Source: Cinclus cinclus
Lineage: Eukaryota > Chordata > Aves > Passeriformes > Cinclidae
Direction of reading: 5' to 3'
Length of the DNA stretch: 64,000 bases
Assembly (NCBI RefSeq): GCF_963662255.1
Contig: NC_085049.1
Coordinates: 24,460,142 to 24,524,141, forward strand
In this document: piece after piece, positions 24,401 through 35,500 of the stretch
How the letters are laid out: the number at the start of each line of letters is the position of its first letter
Numbering within the stretch: position 1 is the stretch's first letter
Made by a program: the position numbers and the translations under genes
The notes under the pieces: generated by a model
The model's input: the letters and a program-made list of their open reading frames with translations, nothing else
The model's database searches: none
Told to the model about the DNA's origin: nothing

Positions 24401-27400
24401 CCCAGTTCCAACTCTCCTTGCACATGCAAAACACCATCACCTGAGTTATGCAGGATCTTATCCAGGTTAAAAATACCCCTAAGAGGGAAAGGATGAGTCC
24501 CTTGATCTGGCTTATCCACCAGCCCCAGGCACAGCTGCCCTGTGCAAGTGAGAAGGCAAAAAGGATGCAGGATGAGCTCCTGAAAGCACGATCTGCTCAC
24601 AGCAGCATTTCTGGTAATAGCACATTCACAGAGCAGCAGTACAGTTGGCACTTCCTATGTTAATTGGTAAATATTGCTCACACAAGATTTTAATCTGATG
24701 CATCCTTTACTCAGTCACATGAAAACAAGTTCCAAAGCTTATAGAATTCGTGAACACCTTGCATTCTACAGCCTAGAATAACTGTAAAAGGGAATAAATG
24801 GGGAAAGGCAGCCAGAGAGAAATGAGAAAAATAAGATTTTTTAAGTCAAATATAAAGCATTTTGACCAAGAAGGAAAAATATTTGAAGTGTATCTCACAG
24901 AAACAAAATGCCAAATTCCTTACTAATCTCTCCAGTAGATGAAACAAATAATAGCAAGAAATAATTCAACAAGTTTCAAGAATTTAAAAACTAACATGCT
25001 GAGCTGAAAGCTACAGCACTATCCCCCATTTCAAAATAGGCTTTTGCTAAATGAAAGCCTGACACAAAGGCCTGACAAAGTCTTAGTAAGGCTGGATCAA
25101 GACTGGACCATCAAATTCCTTGCTAGGCTTGAAACTGAAAGAGGAATATCAAAAGGCATTACTAATAATAAACCATACCATGCTGCCTTCATTGTTGCCA
25201 ACCATGGTGTTATAGCTCCCAGTTAGCCTTCTCAATTCTGTTACCTCAAAGGTCACATCTAAACCATTTGGAAGGGCATCATCTCCTAAAGAAATACATG
25301 AAATGCATGTTATCACTGAAGAGTTACTTGAAAAATTGCAGACAGAATTTTACTTGAATTACTTGAAAACTGAGTTAAGTCATAATAAAAGTCCATGTTA
25401 CAAAGTGAAATTGCTTCAGAAAAGGATCTTTGGATGTCAGTGCAGAAATTGATTCAATCATAGGATGACAATGATTAATCCTTTCATGTCAATGTGATGT
25501 GCAGTACAAGTACAGGACACATTTTCAAGCTTTCCCTCACATGTTCCTTGAAACTGTGGATTAAGGAAAAGCTTACTGTAATTATTTCAAGTGCTGAAAA
25601 TTCACTCATAGACAAGTAACATTTAAATACACAAACACATGCAAATAGATTTCCTTCATAGGGATAACTGATGTAGATCCATTTGTATCCACAGCACACC
25701 CTCGTGTTCATCTAAAATATACACAAAGGTATACAAGACTAAGTTACACACACAAAAAATGTCCAGCCTATTACACAGGGAAATATATATTACAGGTATG
25801 AATATATGAGAAAAAATGTGAGGATTAATGAGGTAATACACACCTTGGCAGGTATCAATCAGAACATCCACCTGTCTAAAGATTCCAAGACGAAGCAGCT
25901 TCTCACGAGCTTCATGTGATTTTCTCATCACCTACAGCATGAGAAAAATACTCAGTCACAGAATCAGAGGATATTCAGGTTGGAAGGTTTTCAAAATAAT
26001 CTAGTCTCTTTGAGTCTTTCAGGTTAACAAAATATAAGGAGGACAAATTAGTTAAAATGCAGCTAAGTTGTAAAATATTCACAGATTTTGTATATAAAGA
26101 CACACGTGCACCTTCAAAACAGAACACAACCACTTTAACACTTGCATCAACAGAAATAATTTAAATGCACAGCATCTGGCTCAGTACCTTCATACCTTTC
26201 ATTAGTTTGATTCCTCATTACTTTAATATTTAAAACAATTATACAAATAGGTTGCAGTAGTGACAACTTATTTAGGGGGGGTCCTGTTCTTGACAGTTGC
26301 CCCATGTCTGAAGCCCAAAGCAGGAAAAAGAGAGAAAAATTATTTAATTAATTTTTAAACAGCAAGTCTGTAATTCAGTGCAACACTTACATCAATGAGA
26401 TTTCTTGCCTTGAAAACATCAGCAATTTCATACATGATGACATCATCTTTGGTCCTTCCAAGTCCATCGAAGTGCACATGCTGAACCACCACCTAAACAC
26501 AACAAATCTCTACACATAAGTACTGGATCTGCATCTAAAAACGAGGATCAAGGTTATCAATGCACAAAAATTATTGTGAGAAACACTGATGATTCCTAGG
26601 GCTAATTCCTGCTAACCTACATTATCAGAAATCAGTGCTATCAAAGATTCTGAGATGTTGTTCCCATAACATAAAAATGAGAGAAAAGAGATCTCTAACA
26701 CCAAAACTAACACTGGCTGTAGCAAAAGAAACACTAACAGACTGCAGCTGCTGGGGTTTTAGTTGTAAATATTGTATGGACAAAGAAGCAACTGCAGAGA
26801 TCACACAAATAGATAAGACAGATTTATGTAATTAGTCGTAGTTGTGTGCTGCTTCTTTTATCAGCTATACCTAAGCAAAGAATTAAAAGAAGAAAACCAA
26901 ACAAGTGCACAAGCCACAAATATTTAAACTCTGTTAAAATCATCAGTACCACAGAATCAGTTCTGTTTCAAATGCAGCTGAAAATCACTCCCATTATGAG
27001 GTTTCATACTTTCATCCTGATACATAATCACCCGAGATAATTTTATTGTAAAAAACACAGCACCTTCCACACTACCCAATACAAATGGACTACATTCCTT
27101 TATTCTTTCCAAACTTTTCAGTGAATTATAATTTTAGAGGTAAATGTAAAAAAAAATCTGTTTCATAGTTGTCAAGGATTGGAACTGGCTGCCCAGGGCA
27201 GTCACCACCCCTGGGGAGATTAAAAACCATGTGGATGTGGCACCTGGGACATGGTTTCGTGCAGGACTTGGCAGTGCTGGGTTAACAGTTAAGGGTTAAC
27301 AGTTAAGACTCTGTGGGTTAACAGTGTAGATTCTGTGATCTCAGAGGTCTTTTCCAACCTAAACAATTCTATGATTCTGTATCAGAATTTGTAAGAGAGA

Positions 27401-29396
27401 CTATGCATATTATACTATTTCTGTAAGAAATATGTGTATGACTCTATGAATTAATGTATAATGTAACAGCACAGTAACAGCAACATTACTAGCAACTGCT
27501 TAAAAAGGTGTTTATTTCTCTCCACAAAAAAAAAAATTAAAAAGAAAAATAAAAAAAATCAGGATGTTACTCAGGTACTTACATCTTTGTTTTCAAGAAT
27601 TTCCTGCTTGCTCTCAGGTTCAACTTCAACCAGTTCAGCCTCCTCTCCCAAGGCACCAAAGTCTGGCCCAGCCACTGGAAGAGGCTCCAAACTCTGAAAG
27701 CATAAAGGAAAACTGCATTTAATAGGGTAGACAGAGTTGTGACTTGTGCCTTTTGTAAATGAGAAAAGCCTGTGGTTCTCAAGAGTGGGCTCATCAAATC
27801 ATAAGGGGAAAAAAGCAAATGAGAACTGAAATGAAAGGAATTACCAGAACAATTGACACCTATCCAGTTGCTGAAATTTTTAATAAAAGCTAAATAGCTT
27901 CCACACGGAATGATTTCTGAAAAATACACTGCATTCTTCCAAAAATCAGCCTTAACTTTTAAAACAAACTTCCTGTGTAAATAGATTAATTCCCCCTTCT
28001 TAAAAAAAACAAAATCTTAAAAACCAGGCTGGCAGTTCTTTAGTTTGGGTTTTAGAAGAAAGAAGAATGTGAATGTCGAACAATAAAATAAAAAGGGGGC
28101 TCTCAGAATGTCAGGTTGCTTTGCATGTATTTATTTGCCTTTATATTTCAGCATTTCTTCTAGAAGGAACCTTCCAAATAAGGCTCGAGAACCTCAGGTT
28201 CTGACCATCAGAGCCAAAGACTTTACTGAAACACAACACGACTTTATTTATTATACCTGAAAGAGTCCTAAAACAAGAATTATCAGAGTAACTGCTTTCC
28301 TGAATAGCAAATTGCTGTTCCACATCAAAATGTAATTATAAGAAGACAGAAACTTCTCCCACTGTCACAATTTTCAGGCAAGTGTGAAACACTCTGCATC
28401 CACACAATATTGTATAGCAGCTCACACCACAGATGGACACAAAACAGCAAATACAAGCAAATACATCTTGAAACAGAAATTATACTAGTCATGGTATTTA
28501 TAGACTCCAGAGCCTTAACTGGAGGCAGCTCCCTGCAGCTGTTCTTCAGCCTTAAACTGAACATTTAGACTTTTGTGTTTCCTCTTTCAGCACTGGTATA
28601 TGGATTTGGAGATTTGAGCATCTATTCACAACGATTACGGGCACGTGAGGCCCCTCAGCCCTCTCCAAGCAATGCAACCCTCCAACCTCTGATTCTCACC
28701 AGCGGCGCTTCTCTTTGCACTGTTTTCTTAAGATGCTTGGGTTTGGGTTTTGTTCTGTTTGGGTCGTTTTTATTCTGTTCTCATTTCGCCAGCCCAGCCC
28801 CCTGGGGAGGTCACCTCTGGGAAAGCCTCAGGAAAGACCTGAAGAAGACCCAGATTTTCTATAGAAATGTCGCACTTAGTAAGAAACTTTTATCTCTTGT
28901 GAGGGTGGTGAGGCTCTGGCACAAGTTGCACAGAGAAGCTGTGGCTGCCCCATCCCTGGAAGTGTCCAAGGCCAGGCTGGACGGAGCTCTGAGCAACCTG
29001 GGATAGTGGAAGGTGTCCCTGTCCACGGCAGGGGGGACGTGCAAACAGATGAGCACAAAGGTCGCTTCCAAGCCGACAGTGTCCATGATTCTATAAAAAC
29101 GCCCAGGAACGAGCTTGGAAAGGAAGGCGCCTCCGAGCACGGGCAGGGCTCCGACCCCTTTTCCCTGCCCCGGCTCGACTGTGCCAGAAGCGGCGGGCTC
29201 GGAGCCGCGGAGCGGCTGAGGCGGGACACGGCCCCGCTGGCACCCCGGCTACGCCCGCGCCGTGCCCGGCCCGAAGGTCGCGGCGGAGAGCGCGGGGCCG
29301 TGCGACCTTCGGGCGGCCCCGGCTCCCATCCCCGGCGGCTCCCGCCCCGGCCGATCCCCAGGGCCCGGCGCTCACCCGGGCGTGCACGGTGCCCAT
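15440..29396 (-). CDS. SAMM50: SAMM50, mitochondrial sorting and assembly machinery beta-barrel subunit, complete, 15 coding exons
   Basis: Joined exons on the minus strand: 29396-29376, 27693-27583, 26492-26391, 25931-25844, 25285-25179, 23252-23122, 22913-22826, 22344-22216, 21536-21465, 20390-20304, 18995-18925, 18515-18448, 17638-17492, 16377-16236, 15485-15440. They total 1410 bp, or 469 aa plus TAA, the same length as human. The protein is the Omp85-family core of the outer-membrane SAM complex, which folds beta-barrel proteins, and it also bridges to MICOS. A single POTRA domain spans about residues 45-125. The C-terminal barrel contains the family VRGF motif (345-348) and ends in the beta-signal-like [11 protein letters not shown]. 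The start has a strong context (GCC ATG G). The gene sits downstream of PNPLA3 and upstream of PARVB in the same orientation. One intron uses a GC donor. No break or frameshift. Confidence 0.96.
16236..16377 (-). CDS. SAMM50: SAMM50 coding exon 14
   Basis: Residues 408-454 plus two bases, [20 protein letters not shown]... to QAGD. The acceptor is GCTGCAG|GTGAGG and the donor GACAG|GTTGGT. It is GC-richer than the surrounding introns. Confidence 0.95.
16560..16880 (+). repeat. CR1 LINE fragment in SAMM50 intron 13
   Basis: Plus-strand CR1 3' end with GGAAGGTGTCCCTGCCCATG and the terminal ATTCTATGATT. It lies antisense to SAMM50. Confidence 0.9.
17492..17638 (-). CDS. SAMM50: SAMM50 coding exon 13
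   Basis: Residues 359-407 plus one base, [20 protein letters not shown]... to CNLNY: barrel strands. The acceptor is AAGCAG|GTGATT and the donor TATG|GTAAGA. Confidence 0.95.
18448..18515 (-). CDS. SAMM50: SAMM50 coding exon 12
   Basis: Residues 336-358 plus one base, [20 protein letters not shown]... It carries the VRGF motif of Omp85 loop 6. The acceptor is TCACTAG|GTTTTA and the donor GAAG|GTCTGA. Confidence 0.95.
18925..18995 (-). CDS. SAMM50: SAMM50 coding exon 11, GC donor
   Basis: Residues 313-335 plus two bases, [20 protein letters not shown]... to IAD. The acceptor is CCAAAG|GTTATT. The donor reads GACAG|GCAAGT: a GC donor with an otherwise perfect consensus, and the only non-GT donor found in the window. 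Confidence 0.93.
20304..20390 (-). CDS. SAMM50: SAMM50 coding exon 10
   Basis: 29 codons, residues 284-312, [20 protein letters not shown]... The acceptor is TTGCAG|GAGTTG and the donor GATTCG|GTAATT. Confidence 0.95.
21465..21536 (-). CDS. SAMM50: SAMM50 coding exon 9
   Basis: 24 codons, residues 260-283, [20 protein letters not shown]... The acceptor is TTTCAG|CATGCC and the donor AATCAG|GTAAAA. Confidence 0.95.
22216..22344 (-). CDS. SAMM50: SAMM50 coding exon 8
   Basis: 43 codons, residues 217-259, [20 protein letters not shown]... to LKSSVS: barrel strands. It has no ATG in a good position, so it is easy to miss. The acceptor is TTGTAG|TTTCCC and the donor GTCTCT|GTAAGG. Confidence 0.94.
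22826..22913 (-). CDS. SAMM50: SAMM50 coding exon 7
   Basis: Residues 187-216, [20 protein letters not shown]... The acceptor is CTTTCAG|TTTTTC and the donor AAT|GTGAGT. The intron before it is only 208 bp. Confidence 0.94.
23122..23252 (-). CDS. SAMM50: SAMM50 coding exon 6
   Basis: Residues 144-186 plus two bases, [20 protein letters not shown]...: early barrel strands. The acceptor is CTGTAG|GTGCTT and the donor AAAAA|GTAGGG. Confidence 0.94.
25179..25285 (-). CDS. SAMM50: SAMM50 coding exon 5
   Basis: Residues 108-143, [19 protein letters not shown]... to NNEGSM: the end of POTRA and the start of the barrel. The acceptor is CTTTAG|GAGATG and the donor AGCATG|GTATGG. Confidence 0.94.
25844..25931 (-). 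CDS. SAMM50: SAMM50 coding exon 4
   Basis: Residues 79-107 plus one base, [20 protein letters not shown]...: the second half of POTRA, near identical to human. The acceptor is CTGTAG|GTGATG and the donor CAAG|GTGTGT. Confidence 0.95.
25955..26012 (-). repeat. Short CR1 tail in SAMM50 intron 3
   Basis: About 58 bp of inverted CR1 3' terminus (TCACAGAATCAGAGGATATT..., then GGTTGGAAGG). Diverged and 5'-truncated. Confidence 0.65.
26391..26492 (-). CDS. SAMM50: SAMM50 coding exon 3
   Basis: 34 codons, residues 45-78, [17 protein letters not shown]...: the first half of the POTRA domain. The acceptor is GTTTAG|GTGGTG and the donor GAT|GTAAGT. Confidence 0.95.
27175..27382 (+). repeat. CR1 LINE fragment in SAMM50 intron 2
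   Basis: CR1 of a different subfamily: CTGCCCAGGGCAGT, GATGTGGCACCTGGGAC, then GATCTCAGAGGTCTTTTCC and ATTCTATGATTCTG. It holds a tandem GGGTTAACAGT segment. Confidence 0.85.
27583..27693 (-). CDS. SAMM50: SAMM50 coding exon 2
   Basis: 37 codons, residues 8-44, [16 protein letters not shown]... to ILENKD: the acidic N-terminal segment before the POTRA domain. The acceptor is CTTTCAG|AGTTTG and the donor GAT|GTAAGT. Confidence 0.95.
28876..29092 (+). repeat. CR1 LINE fragment in SAMM50 intron 1
   Basis: Plus-strand CR1 3' end, GAGGGTGGTGAGGCTCTGGC to ATGATTCTAT. It abuts the edge of the SAMM50 CpG island and is antisense to the gene. Confidence 0.9.
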
Positions 29397-29580
29397 GGCG
29401 GAGGCGGTGGCGCGGCCTCGGTGGCTCCGGCTGGTTTGGGGCGCTCAGGGCCGCAGCGTGGGGGCGGCCATGACAGGCGACCCCGCCCGACGCCCATTGG
29501 CCGGGACGGCGGAAGGGGCGGGGCCAGGGGCGCTTCCGGCGGCCGGGGTCGTCCGCGCCCAGGGAAGTCACCCCACGGCC
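29100..29580 (-). promoter_or_regulatory. SAMM50: CpG island and promoter of SAMM50
   Basis: Dense CpG around exon 1. An inverted CCAAT box (minus strand, 29500-29496) lies about 100 bp upstream of the ATG, and GC boxes lie at 29481-29488 and 29515-29523. There is no TATA box, so this looks like a housekeeping promoter. Confidence 0.75.
29376..29396 (-). CDS. SAMM50: SAMM50 coding exon 1
   Basis: Seven codons, MGTVHAR, identical to the start of the human protein. The donor is CCCGG|GTGAGC. It lies in the CpG island. Confidence 0.92.
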
Positions 29581-32007
29581 GGGGAACACAGCTCATCTCC
29601 AAAGCCGGGGAACTCATCCCTGAACCTGTGTGCCTGCTTCACCCCAAACCCAGGGTATTCACCCCAGACCCCGGGAATCAGACTGAGCACTCTCAACTGA
29701 AAGCTCATGTTGTAAATTACTTAAAATTGCTGGTATTGCGACTATTACTACTATTGTTATTTTTCATTAAATTGTTATCTCTAGATATTTCTGTATTTCA
29801 TTTTTGTATTTTTGTAGATTATAGATTTATATATTAAATTACATTCTATATTTCTATATACTTTACGGATATATCTTATGTTTTAAATCTATTAAGTACA
29901 AATAAATATTTTTAGTGTATCTTCTATTATTCATTGTAAAAATTATTTAATGGGCTATTATTTATATTTAGGTATCTGCTAAGTTAGTTTTAGCTCAGAA
30001 ACAACACACCCGTTTACTCCCTTCAGACCCAACCTTCTCTGGTTTTTAATTATTTCTGTTTAAATGCAACAAGGTATTTGTAAAATAACTGATTGCAGAA
30101 AACAAACAAAAAAATCCCATCAAAACAAAACAAAAAAAAAAATAAAAAAGGCAACAACCCCATAAAATCTTAATTCGAGGTGACATTCAGGTCCAGCTGG
30201 AGTATGAACAAGCACCTCCCAAACTTCAGAGTAGTACTTTTAGAAAAAAACACCTCAGAACCATCAATGACATCAACACATTCTGATTTAACTTGCACTA
30301 CGGTGAATTACACTTAAGAAAGCTCAGAGACCATGGTAACAGAAGAGATTGTGGGTTTAATTTTTAAAAAAGGAGACAAAATGGGAGCTGTGCCCAACAG
30401 AAAAAGTGGTTAAAGTTGATTAAAATGTAGTTAATAGTTTAATAATAATTATAATAATAATTCCAACAAACACCAGAAGCAGAACTTGGCATTCCTGCTT
30501 CAATTCTAACACAAACTGGTAAACTAATGAATGGAGACAAGCTAAAACAGATCTTGTACATTTTAATTGTAGTTAGAATAACAATTCCAAAATTTTTTTG
30601 TGAGTCTGATGATACATACACCCAAGAAATGAACAGAAGAGTTGAAGTCAAGTAGCACCAGCCTTGCAGAGTATGGAAATAGAGAGCTTGGCACTTCCTC
30701 CCCAGCCTACAATCCATTTGAATATTATAAAACACAGCACTCGGAGCTTAGGGAAGGAAATCACAACTGAGAGACTGTTTGAAAGGCAGGCCCAATTCAA
30801 GTGCTACATTTTGCCCAAAGCTCACACTCCCATGTCCCAGCTCCTCAGCATCCCAATCCAACCCCTTTCCCTGGACAAGAGGTGTTCAAGCAGCTCTTCC
30901 CTTGGAATTCCCACAGAATTCCCTCTCTTGAATGAGAAGCTTCCCAAGGTCACGTGCTCCACCCAAACACAACTTTAAAGCCATTATTGTTTCCTTCTAT
31001 TTAAAAACCGTACAAAAGCTGATAAGCCATCAGAACAGTAACTAATCCTAACATCACTTTCCTTCCCAGATCCTTCATCCACTAATGCATTATCTTTGTT
31101 AAAATCATGCAGAACCTTTGTAGTGGAAATGGTTTAAGCTCCCAGCTCTCAATACAGGTATGATTTGGCTAAATTTTCAACTCATTATTTGAGACCTCTT
31201 CAGAGCTCCCTGAATATTGATACTTCACCAAGTCTTAAATTTCTGCTGCTCCTGACAACCTCAGGAAACTTCCTTTGGGTTATCCTACCTCACTGAGACA
31301 CCTTTCTTTTTCTTCCTTTAGCAACAGGGAAGTGAAAGAAGGAAAGAAAAATCCCTGAAACTGCAGGGGGAAAAAATAAAAAAGGATCGTGCAACAATTA
31401 CAGAGACAACCTAAACATCATTCACTGCTTGCTATACACTGATTTTTGTTAACATCTTCTGTAAAGTTTAACATGTTCTCCACATACTGCTTGCTACTAG
31501 CCACAGTCACTATTTTACCTACTTTTCAATACTTAATCAAGTACTAAATTGACTTATATTAAGTTCCAAAAAAAAAACCAATCCTCTGAAGTCACTGAAA
31601 CTGTACTTGTTTACTCCTCAAGGGAAGGTGCCCTATTTCTCATGTCATTTTCACCTGAAGTATTTCAGGAGGGAAAGGGACACAGAGGAAAGGTAAAAGG
31701 AACTGTAGAGTACATACAACAACCTAAAATAATACTGTTCCTACAGTATCTTGTGCAGGCAACTTTCCATAAACACAACACTATGTTTAAATATAAGGCA
31801 AATGGACACTGGAGGCCACTAAGAAACTCACTTGTGTATTCCTCTTAAGGGAGTAAAGGTCCAATTTCATTTAAGTGCTATAAAATACTAACACATAAGA
31901 TTGTTAAGAATCACATTCATTAAAATGTTCTGTTATCTATGCTTGTTTGTCTAACAATCTGTTTACAGAATTTACATTTTTTATGCTGAAAGCAATTTTT
32001 AAAAAGA
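29581..32007. other. Intergenic interval between PNPLA3 3' end and SAMM50 promoter
   Basis: About 2.4 kb with no exon seen. It is strongly AT-rich at 29700-30000, with an AAT simple repeat at 30439-30462. Confidence 0.65.
30439..30462. repeat. (AAT)n short microsatellite
   Basis: Imperfect run of about eight AAT units within AT-rich intergenic sequence. Confidence 0.7.
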
Positions 32008-32013
32008 TTTATT
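32008..32013 (-). terminator. Candidate PNPLA3 polyadenylation signal
   Basis: AATAAA on the minus strand, about 265 bp after the stop codon. An ATTAAA variant at 32227-32222, about 50 bp after the stop, is an alternative. No transcript data, so tentative. Confidence 0.3.
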
Positions 32014-32275
32014 TCCAGAGAGACACTGTTTAACTACTGGTCTTAGTACAGTTGATTGAGCTGGTGCTTCGACAGAGCTATAATCTGTTACTTAGTATAG
32101 CAGCCACTGTTTTTATAATCCTTAAAACAGTAAAATTCCCAAGGCAGATTTGTCAGAAAGCTGTAAACAAGTAATTTCCCAAGACTTATTGGCAACAAAC
32201 AAAATGATCCCTAGTCTAGGTTTTAATTTTCTCTGCCAAATTTCAGTTTTGGTAACGGTGGAATCTACTTCCCAG

Positions 32276-32567
32276 TTAATATTCTGGAGCAGTTTGGAAA
32301 CTTGTCTCTGAGGAAGAGTCAACATCTATTTCCAACGCAGACTCATCAGGGTTTGGGAGGAAATTAGGATAGGACTTTAAGTCTGAGTGTTCCTGGATAT
32401 CAGCAGGAGCATTTTTCATAGCTGAGTGCATGAAGCATGAAGATTCCCAGAGCCAGCTCTCAATGTGTGCAGCAGAGTGAGGCATTTTAAGGTGGCAGTA
32501 CGAAGAACGAAATTCCACTGTAGATGGGACGGTTTGACATTTTTTTAGTGATTCATAATGATCTTTC
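32276..32567 (-). CDS. PNPLA3: PNPLA3 terminal coding exon 9
   Basis: 97 codons, residues 409-505, then TAA. The acceptor is AAACAG|GAAAGATC. The tail ([10 protein letters not shown] ... [10 protein letters not shown]) is rich in Ser, Glu and His. I do not recognise it as similar to the human PNPLA3 tail; variable C-termini are usual in this family. The exon assignment rests on frame, splice site and position. Confidence 0.78.
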
Positions 32568-35500
32568 CTGTTTAAAAAGAAGGAAGGAAAAGGAGATTAT
32601 TAGGGGTTTAGTGGCATTTTTGTCATGTTTACAAGCAGCAGATACAGTTGTTCGTCTCTGGCCATCTCTGCATTCCACTTTACAATCAGCTTGTTACCAC
32701 CAACCTGAACAACCGGAACAGAACTTGGGAACACTCTAAACCAGCACCTGAATCACCAGGTTAGCCTTTTCCAATTTGAGAAATAGAAAACTGAAGTGTA
32801 ATCCAATAATACCCCATTTTTTAAAGTTTTCTCTTCTTTCTTGCAGTCCCTTTGCCGAAAAAACCCAATCCCAAACAACAAAAACTCAACAAAGCAACAT
32901 GCCACAACCCCTCTCACAAATAAAAACACCTCAGCTCACCATACAAAGACACTCCAACACTGCTTGAGCTGCCTTTCCAGAACAAAAACTGTTTGTGTTT
33001 AATCATGATGCATTGACCAAAGAACCCCTCTTAGAAGTTATTTCTGAGACGAACTTGTCATTCTGTGTCTTACCAAAGCCAGTCTCAGATGAGGAGACTC
33101 AGGATTGGCAAGTCTGGAGTATGAGAAACTGCTAAATAAGGATAAAAGCGGGAAGGTGACAATCCCCAAATTTATTGTGAAAAGTAATCAGAAATATTAA
33201 GAATGAAAAGACACTGGATTACATGTGCTGTCAAGTAACTGAGGAGAGGACAGTAGGAGGAATAGCAAATATATACCAAGAACGACATTTTTGTTCAGAG
33301 AGATGCCTCAGAAACCAACTAGTGTTATTCCAGAAAAGGCTTTAAATGATTTCAAAATGAGAGAATTTCCAAAACTGCATCATTTGCATGCAGCAGCACT
33401 ACACTTTACCTGGCTGTACAGAAGAGCTTGCTTTTAGCCTGGGCATAAACTGTGGCAGCAATCCGAAAAAGCTGCTCCTGCATCCATCGAATGTCAGCAG
33501 GCATGTCAGGAAACCAGTTCACCAACCTGCAGGCAAAACCAAAACACAGCTTTTGTAAGCAGGGGATTTGATCAGAGCTGCATTTTTACGCACCCTGTCC
33601 TACATCCAAAACATCTTTTTTCTCCCCAAATCAACTCCCCTAAGCAAGGTGTCCCATTTCTTCCCAACTTCCCTGAATTCCCATCTATCCCTCTCATCTC
33701 TCTTCTACAAGCTAAGAAAAAGGGCAGCACAAGTCACTGCATCTCTGAATGGCTGACCAGTGTGTGCATTCCAGACCCTGTGACCAGCACAGGAATCCTG
33801 CAAAATAGTCCTGTCTCCAAGACCTTTGTGGGAGGAACTTTCTGCTCAGTTTAAAGCAAGGTAGAAGAGGAAGGAAGAACAATGAGAAGGCAAAACAACA
33901 ACAATGTCCCAAACGTACTTTTTTCCCTTACGATAGCCTTAACAGGAGTCAGCTACATCAGAGTGGGACAAGGAGGAAAACCCCACAGAGAAATCTGGGG
34001 AAACTTGCAGCCTCCCCATCCACCAGAAATGGCACAGAAGTGCCACATTCAGTGGCACAGAAACAAAATACTTCACTGGAAATCTATATGGTTTGATTAC
34101 CAGAATTGATTTTTCAAGATTTTCTAAAGACAGTCATGACATCTGCTGCTCAAGAACAAGCAAGCACAACGCTTAGGATTCATGGTGCATTCATGGAGCA
34201 TAACTTCTCCATGACAAGAACTGAAAAGAGCTTCATTGTGCTTCAAGAGCACAATTCAGTCAACACAAACAAAACCGGTAAGAGAATTTACATGGTGAGT
34301 AAACAGTGGACTTCACTCCTGAATTTCAGAAAGAAGCACAAGGAGGATGTGGAAAGAGTTCAGATACCCCTGTACTCCTGAAAAGCACAATTCAGGGTGC
34401 TTCTTTTGAGCAATTACAAGGTAGCTATTAGTAATATGAGTGTTTTATATACAAATCTTCTTTAGATGTTCATTTATCTAGCCTTGGATTGTATAGGCTT
34501 TAGAAGGATGCACCACATAGGTAGAAATAATGGGTCTTTTGATAGTTACCATTTGAATTACAGTGTCCCAGAATGCCTCCAACACTGAATAAGCTCTCAA
34601 TGAGTACATTTCCAAAATTATGATAATGCTAAAAAAGTTTTTTACAAGTTCCTTACCGTAAAGCAACTGAGTAAGCAGACTCCACTGGGAGTGTGTATGG
34701 CAGCATCAGGTAGGATATCACCCTCATGGGGAAGAGTTTAGAGAACTGAGCATAGAATCCATTCTGTTCTTTGCAAGCTTCCTGCAGTGCTTAGGAAGAA
34801 TTATTAAGGAAAAGATGTTACACTATCTGAAAGCAGTTTCAGTAATTTCCTCAGAGTTTTACAATATCCAGTCAACATTATCAGGTTACTGAATAAGGCT
34901 CAGTTAGAAAATGAAAGAATTAATCTCTGGGCACTCTTACCATAAACATTCTCTGTGATATTTTAAAATATGGGAACAGAGACTCATGCCACAGGGACAG
35001 AACACATTATCCAAAACTTCTAAGCAATAGATCTAAGAATTAATGCAAAAAAATCAAATAAAATCAAAGTTTGCCACTCAGAGTTACGGGAAACAGCCTG
35101 AAGCATGCACCTTTACGAAGTCTGGGAGGTAGACTCTCAAATATGCTCTTCTCCAAAGGCCATGGATTTTGCTTTAGCTGGTCATTTAAGGTGGTCATTT
35201 TCAAAGTTTCTACTCTGCTATTTTCTGTCAATTTTCTTCTCTTCATATGGTCCATGTGTTGCTGTGCAGCCTCATGAGGGTTTCTTTTTGTGAAGGATAA
35301 GTGGATATAAATTGAGTCATTTAGAATACCTGAAAGAGTCAAGAGCTTTCACTTAGGTTTGATCCACAGGTCTCCTGAGAACCTGTACAGTACCTGAGGT
35401 CTGTGTGTCTGAACAAAAACCTCTCCTGAGGGAACACCATCATCTACCCCATGAGAATTCTCAATTGCACCTGGCTCTTAAGATCTCACACATGTTTAAT

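Noticed and set aside
24337..24651. 104-codon minus-strand frame in SAMM50 intron 5
   Set aside because: No family resemblance, and the SAMM50 frame joins exon 5 to exon 6 without it. Probably chance.
27561..27929. 116-codon minus-strand frame taken as one exon
   Set aside because: Only 27583-27693 is SAMM50 exon 2. The rest is intron read-through on both sides.
28876..29589. 237-codon minus-strand frame across the SAMM50 promoter
   Set aside because: It runs through the CpG island into an antisense CR1 and does not match SAMM50, whose real start is in another frame.
29389..29837. Possible divergent plus-strand gene from the SAMM50 CpG island
   Set aside because: Frames are short and Gly/Arg/Pro-rich, then run into AT-rich DNA. 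No splice-supported coding block follows.
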